Positions 9,037 through 16,428 of a DNA stretch of 64,000 bases are shown piece by piece (the first letter of the stretch is position 1; each line of letters begins with the position of its first letter). Made by a program: the position numbers and the translations under genes. The stretch is from Caccovicinus sp051878975. Lineage in GTDB: Bacteria; Bacillota; Clostridia; Lachnospirales; Lachnospiraceae. The stretch lies in contig JBJELD010000016.1 of NCBI GenBank assembly GCA_051878975.1, positions 13,963 to 77,962 on the forward strand, written 5' to 3'. A model generated the notes under the pieces. It was not told where the DNA came from. It worked only from the letters and a program-made list of their open reading frames with translations, and searched no databases.

Positions 9037-9276
9037 ATGGGAAGAGTGAAGACAAATAAGGTGGTATTTACGTTTCATACGACCACCCAGGCCATTTTCA
9101 TGGAACAATGCTGTAAGAAAGCCGAAGCGCCGGGGCGTCTGATTCCGGTGCCGAGGCAGGTTTCGGCCGGCTGCGGCATGGCCTGGTGCGGGCCGGCCGA
9201 GGAACGGCAGAATCTGGAGCATTTGATTGAAGAATGGGGAATTGAAACAGAAGGCACCTATGAGCTCCTGCTGTGA
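9037..9276 (+). CDS. DUF3343 protein, putative Se/S carrier-like
   Basis: This 79-residue protein fits DUF3343, a small family often found next to or fused to selenium and sulfur trafficking genes. It shows the family pattern of an N-terminal VVFTFHTTTQAIFMEQCCKK strand-helix and the central SAGCGMAWC segment, whose cysteines could carry a persulfide or selenide. It lies 54 bases after ygfK and 42 before hydA, all on the same strand, which ties the purine genes to the selenium operon downstream. The carrier role is inferred from family context. Confidence 0.8.
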   Translation: MGRVKTNKVVFTFHTTTQAIFMEQCCKKAEAPGRLIPVPRQVSAGCGMAWCGPAEERQNLEHLIEEWGIETEGTYELLL

Positions 9277-9318
9277 ATACGGCAGGGGCATATTGGTTTT
9301 CGAGAAAGAGGGCGGCGC

Positions 9319-10686
9319 ATGAAAAGATTGCTGAAAGGCGGCCAGGTTGTTTCCACGGATGGATGTGTGGAGGCAGACGTGCTGATTGAAGGAGAAAAAG
9401 TGATTGCAGTGGGAAAAAATCTCACGGATAAGGATGCAGAAATTACGGATGTGGGAGGAAAACTGCTTTTCCCGGGATTTATTGATGCACATACCCATTT
9501 TGATCTGCATGTGGCAGGCACGGTGACGGCAGATGATTTCCGGACCGGAACCAGGGCGGCTGTTCGGGGCGGCACCACCGCCATTGTAGATTTTGGCACT
9601 CAGTATCCAGGGGAGACCCTGGAGGAGGGGCTGAAAAACTGGCATGAGAAAGCGGACGGGAAATGTTCCTGCGATTACGGGTTTCACATGTCCATTACAG
9701 AGTGGAATCAGGCGGTCAGCCGGGAATTGGACCGGATGATCGAAGAGGGAGTGACCTCTTTTAAATTGTACATGACCTATGACACACAGGTAGATGACAA
9801 GACGATCTTCCAGATTTTAAGACGGCTCAAAGAGGTGGGCGGAATTGCCGGCGTTCACTGTGAAAACAGCGGCGCGATTGCAGCTTTGCAGGAGGAAGCG
9901 GTGCAGAAGGGAGAGATGGGCGTCTTCAGCCACCCGGCTACCAGACCGGCTGCAGCTGAAGCAGAGGCCATTCACCGTCTTCTGCGGATTGCAGAGATGG
10001 CGGATGCGCCGGTGATCGTGGTGCACCTGACCTGCAGGGAAGGCTTGAAGGAGATTGAGGAAGCACGCGCAAGAGGTCAGGAGGTCTATGTGGAGACTTG
10101 TCCCCAGTACCTGCTGATGGATGATTCTCTTTATCAGCTTCCGGGCTTTGAAGGAGCGAAATATGTCATTGCCCCGCCCCTGCGGAAACAGGAAGACAAA
10201 GCCGCTTTATGGCAGGGAATCCGGCAGGGGAAAATTCAGACCATTTCGACGGACCACTGCAGCTTTACTACGGAGCAGAAAAAGCTGGGTGAGACAGACT
10301 TTCGGAAAATTCCCGGCGGAATGCCCGGCGTGGAGACCCGGGGCATTTTAATGTACAGCGAGGGCGTCTGCAAAGGGAAACTTTCTCTGGGAGAGATGTG
10401 CCGTCTTTTATCGGCCAATCCGGCAAAGCTCTACGGAATGTACCCGCGCAAGGGTGTGATTGCTCCGGGAAGCGATGCGGATATTGTGATTCTGGACCCG
10501 GAGACCGAGGAGGTGCTGACGGCGGCCGACCAGCTTCAGAATGTGGACTACGCGCCGTTTGAAGGATTAAAGGTACGCGGAAGGATCGATACGGTGCTGC
10601 TGCGCGGACAGACGGTGGTGGAGGATCATCAGGTAGTAAAAGAACTTTTTGGGCAATATATTGCCCGAAAGACCTATGAAATATGA
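9319..10686 (+). CDS. hydA: Dihydropyrimidinase / hydantoinase
   Basis: This 455-residue cyclic amidohydrolase opens hydantoin or dihydropyrimidine rings. It has the metal motif HTHFD at residues 58-62, the carbamylated lysine at residue 149 in TSFKLYMTYD, the HCENSG histidine near 180, VVHLTCREG near 237 and STDHCSF near 312. Length and motifs fit D-hydantoinases, including E. coli HyuA in the equivalent cluster. In this context it would open a ring-contracted purine product (inference). It ends 1 base before a TATAAT element, and its last codons contain a perfect 16-base palindrome. Confidence 0.92.
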   Translation: MKRLLKGGQVVSTDGCVEADVLIEGEKVIAVGKNLTDKDAEITDVGGKLLFPGFIDAHTHFDLHVAGTVTADDFRTGTRAAVRGGTTAIVDFGTQYPGETLEEGLKNWHEKADGKCSCDYGFHMSITEWNQAVSRELDRMIEEGVTSFKLYMTYDTQVDDKTIFQILRRLKEVGGIAGVHCENSGAIAALQEEAVQKGEMGVFSHPATRPAAAEAEAIHRLLRIAEMADAPVIVVHLTCREGLKEIEEARARGQEVYVETCPQYLLMDDSLYQLPGFEGAKYVIAPPLRKQEDKAALWQGIRQGKIQTISTDHCSFTTEQKKLGETDFRKIPGGMPGVETRGILMYSEGVCKGKLSLGEMCRLLSANPAKLYGMYPRKGVIAPGSDADIVILDPETEEVLTAADQLQNVDYAPFEGLKVRGRIDTVLLRGQTVVEDHQVVKELFGQYIARKTYEI

Positions 10687-10692
10687 TATAAT
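10651..10692 (+). promoter_or_regulatory. Extended -10 promoter with upstream palindrome before yedE
   Basis: TGA-TATAAT (10684-10692) is an extended -10. Upstream, GGGCAATATATTGCCC (10651-10666) is a perfect palindrome covering the -35 zone and lying inside the hydA coding end. It may be an operator for the selenium operon. Confidence 0.5.
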
Positions 10693-10711
10693 TAGGAAAA
10701 TAAGTGGTGCA

Positions 10712-10779
10712 GGAAGCCGGTCTGGTTTCCTGTGCTCCAGACGGGAAGCCGGTCTGTCGAAAAGGCAGACCGGCTTTTT
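10712..10779 (+). terminator. Terminator with duplicated 5' arm in the yedE leader
   Basis: AAGCCGGTCTG (10746-10756) pairs with CAGACCGGCTT (10766-10776), followed by TTTTTC. The 13-base sequence GGAAGCCGGTCTG occurs at 10712-10724 and again at 10744-10756, so two copies can compete for one 3' arm, and the first copy can also pair with CCAGAC at 10737-10742. It may end the hydA transcript or attenuate yedE. Confidence 0.65.
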
Positions 10780-10788
10780 CTGCAGGAG

Positions 10789-10812
10789 CGTTATGTTTTT
10801 AAAAAAATAACG
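10789..10812. promoter_or_regulatory. ModE-box-like operator before yedE
   Basis: The site is CGTTAT-N12-ATAACG, the same half-sites and spacing as the site at 25862-25885 before the moeA-like gene and as remembered for the E. coli mod operator. It lies 22 bases upstream of the yedE start and downstream of the terminator hairpin, so binding could act as a roadblock. The centre is only T and A. Confidence 0.65.
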
Positions 10813-10834
10813 AAGAGCGGAGGAAAGGGAAAAA

Positions 10835-11884
10835 ATGAGTACAAAAAAGATGCTTGTAGTTTGGGGAGTTTTGCTGGGAGCGGTAGCTGCGATTCTTGCC
10901 TTTTTCGGCAATCCGGGGAATATGGCGTTTTGTATTGCCTGCTTTGTGCGGGATATGGCGGGAGCGGCCGGGTTTCATCAGGCGGCGATTGTGCAGTATA
11001 TGCGCCCGGAGATCATCGGACTGGTAATCGGTGCGTTCGTGATTTCGATGGCGACGGGAGAGTATCGCTCGACGGGCGGTTCTTCCCCGATGATCCGGTT
11101 TCTGCTCGGCGTGATCACGATGATCGGTGCGCTGGTCTTTCTCGGCTGTCCGCTCCGCATGGTGCTTCGCATGGCAGGCGGCGATTTAAATGCTTATGTG
11201 GCTCTGGTCGGTTTTGCGGGCGGCGCCGTTACGGGAAGCGTTTTTCTGAAAAAAGGCTTCAGCCTGGGACGTGCTTATGACACGCAGAAAGTCAGCGGTT
11301 ATGTGCTGCCGGCGATTATGGTCCTGCTGTTTGTGCTCAGCGTGGGAACCACCATTTTCGCGGCCAGCACTGAGGGACCGGGAAGCCTGCACGCTCCGGC
11401 TTTTGTGTCTCTGGCAGGCGGATTGATCTTCGGTGCCATTGCCCAGAAGGCAAGAACCTGCTTTGCCGGCGGAATCCGTGATGTAGTGCTGATGAAAAAC
11501 TTCGATCTTCTGACGGTGATCGGCGCCCTGTTTGTTACTATGCTGATCTACAATGTTTTGACCGGCGGATTCCATCTCGGCTTTGCCGATCAGCCGGTAG
11601 CTCACACTGAGCATCTGTGGAATCTGTCAGGGATGTATACGGTCGGCCTTGCCGCTGTGCTGGCCGGAGGTTGTCCGCTGCGTCAGCTGATCCTGGCCGG
11701 ACAGGGCTCCGGTGATTCAGCAGTATATGTAGCCGGATTGTTTATCGGCGCGGCGATCTGCCATAATTTTGGTCTGGCATCCAGCGGAAAGGGAACGACT
11801 CCGGCCGGCCGGATCGCCTGCCTTATCTGCATCATGATTCTGCTGGTGCTGGGCATGGTCTGCAGAAGAGAAAAGCGCGCATAA
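10835..11884 (+). CDS. yedE: YedE family putative selenium transporter
   Basis: This 349-residue polytopic membrane protein belongs to the YedE/YeeE (DUF395) family, and its linkage to SelD and YedF marks it as the selenium-associated branch. About ten hydrophobic segments are visible, with conserved cysteines in FCIACFVRD near residue 33, FLGCPLRM near 105, KARTCFAGGIRD near 210 and GGCPLRQLILAGQGSGD near 280. Those cysteines resemble the thiosulfate-conducting channel of YeeE and could carry a reduced selenium species. The start follows GGAGGAAAGGG. It leads the operon yedE, TusA-like gene, selD, yedF, yqeB and aminotransferase, and has a ModE-like box in its leader. Confidence 0.9.
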   Translation: MSTKKMLVVWGVLLGAVAAILAFFGNPGNMAFCIACFVRDMAGAAGFHQAAIVQYMRPEIIGLVIGAFVISMATGEYRSTGGSSPMIRFLLGVITMIGALVFLGCPLRMVLRMAGGDLNAYVALVGFAGGAVTGSVFLKKGFSLGRAYDTQKVSGYVLPAIMVLLFVLSVGTTIFAASTEGPGSLHAPAFVSLAGGLIFGAIAQKARTCFAGGIRDVVLMKNFDLLTVIGALFVTMLIYNVLTGGFHLGFADQPVAHTEHLWNLSGMYTVGLAAVLAGGCPLRQLILAGQGSGDSAVYVAGLFIGAAICHNFGLASSGKGTTPAGRIACLICIMILLVLGMVCRREKRA

Positions 11885-11936
11885 ACGGATGCATTGCATG
11901 TGCAGGAAAAGGATGTGCACAAAAAAGGAGGATATT

Positions 11937-12140
11937 ATGGAGATTGATGTAAGAGGATTATCCTGTCCGGAGCCGGTTCTGATGGTGATGGATGCAATGG
12001 ATGAAAACCCGGGAGCGCGGCTGGTGGTGTTGGCTGATGCGGCCCATACCCGGGATAATATTGTAAAGCTTGCTGAGACGGAGGGGCGGAAGGCTTCTGT
12101 TGCAGAAAAAAAACGGATTTATGAGATTGTGATCGAGTAA
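11937..12140 (+). CDS. TusA-like sulfur/selenium carrier protein
   Basis: This 67-residue TusA/SirA-fold protein has the carrier cysteine at residue 10 in RGLSCPEPVL. TusA-like proteins relay persulfide sulfur; next to selD and yedF this one probably relays selenide or selenium. ATG at 11937 follows AGGAGG by 6 bases; upstream in-frame starts have no site. It lies 52 bases after yedE and 16 before selD. Confidence 0.88.
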   Translation: MEIDVRGLSCPEPVLMVMDAMDENPGARLVVLADAAHTRDNIVKLAETEGRKASVAEKKRIYEIVIE

Positions 12141-12156
12141 TCAGGAAGAAAGAAGG

Positions 12157-13188
12157 ATGAAGATGGAAGCGGAGAAGATTGTATTTTGCAGAGGCGGAGG
12201 CTGTACGGCCAAGCTTGGACCGGCGGTCCTTGGCCGGGTGCTGGAAAAGATTCCGAAAACCTATGATCCGAACCTGCTGATCGGCTATGACAGCTCGGAT
12301 GATGCGGCAGTCTATCGTCTGACAGAGGATCTGGCCATTGTGCAGACGCTGGACTTTTTTCCGCCGATGGTGGAGGATCCCTATACCTTCGGCCAGATTG
12401 CGGCTGCCAACGCCCTCAGTGATATTTATGCAATGGGCGGAGATGTAAAAACAGCGCTGAATATTGTCTGCTTTCCGGAATCCATGGACTTGAATATTCT
12501 GGGGCAGATTCTTCTGGGCGGCAGCGAAAAGGTTCGGGAAGCCGGCGGTGTGCTGGCAGGAGGGCATTCCATTGCGGATCAGGATGTAAAATATGGTCTT
12601 TCCGTGACCGGAATCATCCACCCGGACCGGGTATTTGCCAACAACGGCTGTCAGGAAGGAGATGTGCTGCTTCTGACTAAGCCTCTGGGCGTGGGAATCG
12701 TCTGCACGGCTTCCCGGGTCGGAGGAGCATCCGGGGAGGCGATGGATCTGGCGATCCGCTCAATGACCACGTTAAACAAATATGCGTCGGAGATCGTGCG
12801 GAAATTCCGGACTCATGGCTGTACGGATGTGACCGGCTTCGGTTTTCTGGTGCATCTGTGTGAGATGCTGGACGGCCGGTTCAGTGCCGAGATCAATGCG
12901 GCCCAGGTCCCGTTCATTCCCCAGTGTCCGGAATATGTGGAGGAATTTTATTTGACGGCGGCAGCACAGCGAAACCGGAACCATGTCCAGGATCAGGTGC
13001 AGTTCGAAAACTGCAGCTTTGCCACGGAAGAAATCCTGTATGATGCCCAGACCTCCGGCGGACTGCTGGTGAGCATGGCTGCGGAAGACGGAGAGGCAGC
13101 TCTTGAGGAGCTGAAGAGCCTGGGCCTTCCCTGCGGCATCGTCGGAAAGGTGACAGCGAAAAAAGAAAAATCGGTGTATGTTCGGTAA
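12157..13188 (+). CDS. selD: Selenide, water dikinase
   Basis: SelD makes selenophosphate from selenide and ATP. The 343-residue protein has the active pair Cys16 and Lys19 in GGGCTAKLGP, equivalent to Cys17/Lys20 of E. coli; the residue is a normal cysteine codon, not TGA. The ATP-binding aspartates in GYDSSDDAAVY, the segment DIYAMGG and the loop GGHSIADQDVKYGLSVTG are present. It lies between the TusA-like carrier and yedF. No selA, selB or tRNA-Sec is in the window. With yqeB, yqeC and a selenium-dependent xanthine dehydrogenase nearby, its product may serve a labile selenium cofactor rather than selenocysteine (established association for orphan SelD, inferred here). Confidence 0.95.
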   Translation: MKMEAEKIVFCRGGGCTAKLGPAVLGRVLEKIPKTYDPNLLIGYDSSDDAAVYRLTEDLAIVQTLDFFPPMVEDPYTFGQIAAANALSDIYAMGGDVKTALNIVCFPESMDLNILGQILLGGSEKVREAGGVLAGGHSIADQDVKYGLSVTGIIHPDRVFANNGCQEGDVLLLTKPLGVGIVCTASRVGGASGEAMDLAIRSMTTLNKYASEIVRKFRTHGCTDVTGFGFLVHLCEMLDGRFSAEINAAQVPFIPQCPEYVEEFYLTAAAQRNRNHVQDQVQFENCSFATEEILYDAQTSGGLLVSMAAEDGEAALEELKSLGLPCGIVGKVTAKKEKSVYVR

Positions 13189-13232
13189 CTCAGCCGTACC
13201 GGAGTTATAAACCTGAAAAGGAGGAGATTGCA

Positions 13233-13856
13233 ATGAGATTAGATGAAAGAGGAAAACAATGTCCGCTGCCGGTCATTGAGGCCAAGAAAGCGCTGGAAAA
13301 GGCAGAGCCGGGCACCGTGGTGGAAGTGATCGTAGACAATGAGATTGCTGTCCAGAACTTGAAAAAGCTGGCAGATCACAAGGGACTGGCCTTCTGCTGG
13401 GAGAAGAAGGAGGACCGGGAATATCTGGCGAAGATCACGGCCAGCGGTTCGGAAAAGGAGGAAAAGGGCGAGTTTACGCCGGATTGTCCGGAATGCAGCC
13501 CGGAAGAGTCAAAGTGCCAGAAGGGTATGGCGGTGGTTCTGTCCTCGGATCAGATGGGAACCGGAGAGGAAACACTGGGAAAGCTTCTGATGAAGAGCTT
13601 TGTCTATGCGCTGACTCAGCAGGATGTGCTTCCGGAAACGATTCTTTTATATAATGGCGGAGCAAGACTGTCCTGCGAGGACTCCGATACGCTGAAGGAT
13701 TTACAGGAGCTTGCCGCCCAGGGTGTGGAGATTCTGACCTGCGGCACCTGTCTGAATTTCTATGGACTGAGCGAGAAACTTTCGGTGGGCAAAGTGACCA
13801 ATATGTACGAGATTGCGGAACGGATGACTTCTGCAAGAAAGCTGATCCGCCCATAA
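13233..13856 (+). CDS. yedF: YedF, sulfurtransferase-like selenium metabolism protein
   Basis: This 207-residue protein joins an N-terminal TusA-like domain (residues 1-75, cysteine 10 in KQCPLPVIEAKKAL) to a C-terminal DsrE-like domain (about 98-207, with ILLYNGGARL and the cysteine pair in ILTCGTCLNFYG). The linker holds CPECSPEESKC, which may bind a metal or carry chalcogen. This architecture is the selenium-linked YedF family, and it sits 44 bases after selD and 44 before yqeB. It probably delivers selenium to SelD or to the hydroxylase; the direction of transfer is not known. GGAGGAG precedes the start. Confidence 0.93.
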   Translation: MRLDERGKQCPLPVIEAKKALEKAEPGTVVEVIVDNEIAVQNLKKLADHKGLAFCWEKKEDREYLAKITASGSEKEEKGEFTPDCPECSPEESKCQKGMAVVLSSDQMGTGEETLGKLLMKSFVYALTQQDVLPETILLYNGGARLSCEDSDTLKDLQELAAQGVEILTCGTCLNFYGLSEKLSVGKVTNMYEIAERMTSARKLIRP

Positions 13857-13900
13857 CAGGCAGACGGAGAAACGGGCCGAAAGAAAGGAAGGAAGAAGAG

Positions 13901-14728
13901 ATGTCAGATCGTAAGGATCAGCTGATTATAGTCCGGGGCGGCGGGGATATTGCCACCGGGACGATTCACAAGCTTCACCGCTGCGGTTATCCGGTGATTG
14001 TACTGGAAACCGGATTTCCTTCAGCCATCCGCCGTCAGGTCGCTCTGTCTGAGGCGGTCTACGACGGAGTCAGCGAGGTAGAAGGTGTTGCCTGCATTCA
14101 TGTAAAAGATTACGAAGAGGCAAAGGTGGTTCTCGCGCAGGGGAATGTGCCCCTTCTGGTAGACCCGGAATGTGAAATCCTGAAGCAGGTCCGGCCCTGG
14201 GCGCTGGTGGATGCTGTTCTGGCAAAGAAAAATCTGGGAACGAATCGTCAGATGGCGGACAAGACGATTGCCCTGGGGCCGGGATTTACTGCCGGAGAGG
14301 ATGTGGATCTGGTCATTGAAACCATGAGGGGCCACAAGCTGGGGCGGATCATCGGAAACGGAACCGCTCTTCCAAATACCGGCGTTCCCGGGATCATCGC
14401 CGGTTTTGGAAAGGAGCGGGTGATCCACTCTCCCGCAAAAGGCATTCTGACCACACGGTGTATGATCGGTGAAAAGGTCAGGAAAGGCCAGCAGATTGCG
14501 ACAGTGGTCACCGGGCAGGGAGAAGTGGCGGTAGAAGCTACTCTGGACGGACTTTTAAGAGGAATGATCCGGTCCGGTTATCCCGTTACGAAGGGGTTTA
14601 AGATTGCGGATATTGACCCGAGAGAAAGCGAATTTGAAAACTGCTTCCTGATTTCGGACAAGGCCAGATGCATTGCCGGGTCGGTGCTGGAAGGCCTTCT
14701 GTATCTGGAAGAGAAGCAGGGGAGATAA
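13901..14728 (+). CDS. yqeB: YqeB, selenium-dependent molybdenum hydroxylase accessory protein
   Basis: This 275-residue protein is the YqeB/EF2563 family, one of the marker genes for selenium-dependent molybdenum hydroxylases. An N-terminal Rossmann motif lies at IIVRGGGDIATGT (residues 9-21), followed by a conserved central region (ALGPGFTAGEDVDLVIETMRG), GRIIGNGTALPNTGVPG and a C-terminal biotinyl-lipoyl-like barrel near VRKGQQIATVVTG. It is thought to help install selenium on the molybdenum centre, without a proven reaction. Its stop is 3 bases from the next start, so the two are translationally linked. The other marker, yqeC, is at 34430. Confidence 0.92.
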   Translation: MSDRKDQLIIVRGGGDIATGTIHKLHRCGYPVIVLETGFPSAIRRQVALSEAVYDGVSEVEGVACIHVKDYEEAKVVLAQGNVPLLVDPECEILKQVRPWALVDAVLAKKNLGTNRQMADKTIALGPGFTAGEDVDLVIETMRGHKLGRIIGNGTALPNTGVPGIIAGFGKERVIHSPAKGILTTRCMIGEKVRKGQQIATVVTGQGEVAVEATLDGLLRGMIRSGYPVTKGFKIADIDPRESEFENCFLISDKARCIAGSVLEGLLYLEEKQGR

Positions 14729-14731
14729 GGT

Positions 14732-16021
14732 ATGATATATTTGGACAGTGCGGCTACCAGCTTTTACCGGCCGCCTCAGGTGGCGGACGCGGTGGCGGAG
14801 GCCATACGGACGATGGGAAACGGTTCCCGCGGCGTGTATCAGACGGCGCTGCAAAGTGCCAGAGTGATTTTTGAAACCAGACAGCTCATTGATCGTCTGT
14901 TTGACGGATACGGGCCGGAGCAGGTGGTCTTTACTGCCAATTCCACGGAAAGCCTGAACATGGCGATTAAGGGCTGTATAAAGCCCGGGGACCGGGGGGT
15001 CACGACCGTGATGGAGCACAACAGCGTGCTTCGCCCGCTGTATCAGATGGAGGAGCTGGGCGCAGAACTGACGGTCGTGGGATGTATGGGAGCCGGGGAA
15101 ACGGGGGATGGAAGCTGGGGTATGTGCGGGGAAAGGCTGCGCCGAAAAGGACTTCTGGATATGGAAGCGCTTCATCGTGCCATCCGTCCGGGTGTGAAGG
15201 CGGTGGTCTGCACGCATGCCTCCAATCTGACGGGAAATGTTCTGGATATCCGCACGATTGGAAGGTGGTGCCGAAAGGCGGGGGTGCTTTTTCTCGTGGA
15301 TGCTTCCCAGACTGCCGGGATTTTTCCAATCTCCATGAAGGAGGACGGCATCGATATTCTCTGCTTTACCGGTCATAAGGGGCTTTTAGGGCCTCAGGGA
15401 ACCGGCGGCATGTGTATCCGCCCGGGAATCGTCCTGGAGCCGCTGCTCACAGGCGGAAGCGGAATCCAGACCTTTTCCAGGCGCCATCCGGCTCAGCTGC
15501 CGACGGCGCTGGAGGCCGGAACGCTGAACGGTCACGGCATTGCCGGTCTGCGGGCCGGTCTCCGGTGGATCGAAGAGAACGGCGGAGTGGATCCGATCCG
15601 GCAGAAGGAGCAGGAACTGGCGAAGGAATTTTACCGGAGTGTCCGGGACATACCGGGAATCCGGTTTTACGGGGATTATACAGCGTATGAGGAGAACGAT
15701 CAGCCATTGGCGGGAAAGCCGGATAGAAACGCAGACAGGACTTTGGATGAGCTGGATGAGAGCTGGAGCAATGAGAGCAGACTGCAGCAGCACAGCCGGG
15801 CAGCGATGGTGACACTGAATCTGGGAGAAGAGGATTCGGCAGAGGTCAGTGACTGGCTCAGTGAGGAGCATGAGATCGATACCCGGGCCGGCGGTCACTG
15901 TGCACCGCTTATGCACGAAGCGCTGGGAACGAGAGAGCAGGGAGCTGTGCGCTTCAGTTTTTCCTCGTTTAATACCATAGAGCAGATCCGACAGGCGGCC
16001 AGGGCTTTATGGGAGTATTGA
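14732..16021 (+). CDS. Class V aminotransferase, cysteine desulfurase / selenocysteine lyase type
   Basis: This PLP enzyme matches the EF2568-type desulfurase group found beside selD, yedF and yqeB. The PLP lysine is residue 216 (CFTGHKGLLGPQG) and the catalytic cysteine is residue 390 (RAGGHCAPLMHEALG). At 429 residues it is longer than the usual 380 or so; the extra length is a polar, acidic stretch around residues 320-365 before the catalytic loop. It probably mobilises sulfur or selenium from cysteine or selenocysteine for YedF and SelD. It is last in the selenium operon, and the tail-to-tail small gene at 16053-16223 follows. Confidence 0.88.
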   Translation: MIYLDSAATSFYRPPQVADAVAEAIRTMGNGSRGVYQTALQSARVIFETRQLIDRLFDGYGPEQVVFTANSTESLNMAIKGCIKPGDRGVTTVMEHNSVLRPLYQMEELGAELTVVGCMGAGETGDGSWGMCGERLRRKGLLDMEALHRAIRPGVKAVVCTHASNLTGNVLDIRTIGRWCRKAGVLFLVDASQTAGIFPISMKEDGIDILCFTGHKGLLGPQGTGGMCIRPGIVLEPLLTGGSGIQTFSRRHPAQLPTALEAGTLNGHGIAGLRAGLRWIEENGGVDPIRQKEQELAKEFYRSVRDIPGIRFYGDYTAYEENDQPLAGKPDRNADRTLDELDESWSNESRLQQHSRAAMVTLNLGEEDSAEVSDWLSEEHEIDTRAGGHCAPLMHEALGTREQGAVRFSFSSFNTIEQIRQAARALWEY

Positions 16022-16052
16022 ATCTATGGAGGGGCAGTGTCCTGAAGATGCC

Positions 16053-16223
16053 TTATTTGGCATCCTCAGGGCAGCAGAGTGCCTGGTGGGCGGCAATCGT
16101 TGCCAGTGTGTCTCCGAGTTGCATAAAAACTGCACTGAGCAGCGCAATTTCCTCCGGACTTTTGCCGTCTGCAAGGCAGCAGGCAGCAGCGGATACGGCT
16201 GTGGCAAATTCACAGGAATTCAT
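16053..16223 (-). CDS. DUF6774-like small protein
   Basis: This 56-residue frame begins MNSCEFATAV and continues with KSPEEIALLSAVFMQLGDTL and a C-terminal ALCCPED. It resembles the short Firmicute family DUF6774, a mostly helical protein of unknown function with paired cysteines. The start has AGAGGTGA about 7 bases upstream. The gene is tail-to-tail with the aminotransferase, and its stop codon sits in the loop of an inverted repeat (16041-16052 with 16059-16070). No promoter is obvious. Family recall is from memory, so the name is less certain than the coding call. Confidence 0.75.
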   Translation of the reverse strand: MNSCEFATAVSAAACCLADGKSPEEIALLSAVFMQLGDTLATIAAHQALCCPEDAK

Positions 16224-16330
16224 AAAAGTTCACCTCTGGATTCAATCTATGCAGCAGGAAAGAAAGATATGATGAGGAATCTATTGCCGAGCGGCTGGGA
16301 ATGCGGTGATTCACTGTGAAGAGTAGTTTC

Positions 16331-16359
16331 TTGACATTTTCCGGGGCGTAAAGTAAGAT
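16331..16359 (+). promoter_or_regulatory. Predicted fumarase operon promoter
   Basis: TTGACA (16331-16336) and TAAGAT (16354-16359) are 17 bases apart, about 70 bases before the fumarase alpha start. The rest of the 16224-16428 gap holds nothing else recognised. Confidence 0.7.
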
Positions 16360-16428
16360 AGGAGCAGCAGAATGTACAAAACCGGGGGCAGATTCCGGTG
16401 TACATCAAGGGACAAGGAGGACACTGCC

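Noticed and set aside
12157..12230. Possible selenocysteine codon in selD
   Set aside because: The active-site residue is encoded by a cysteine codon and no in-frame TGA exists.
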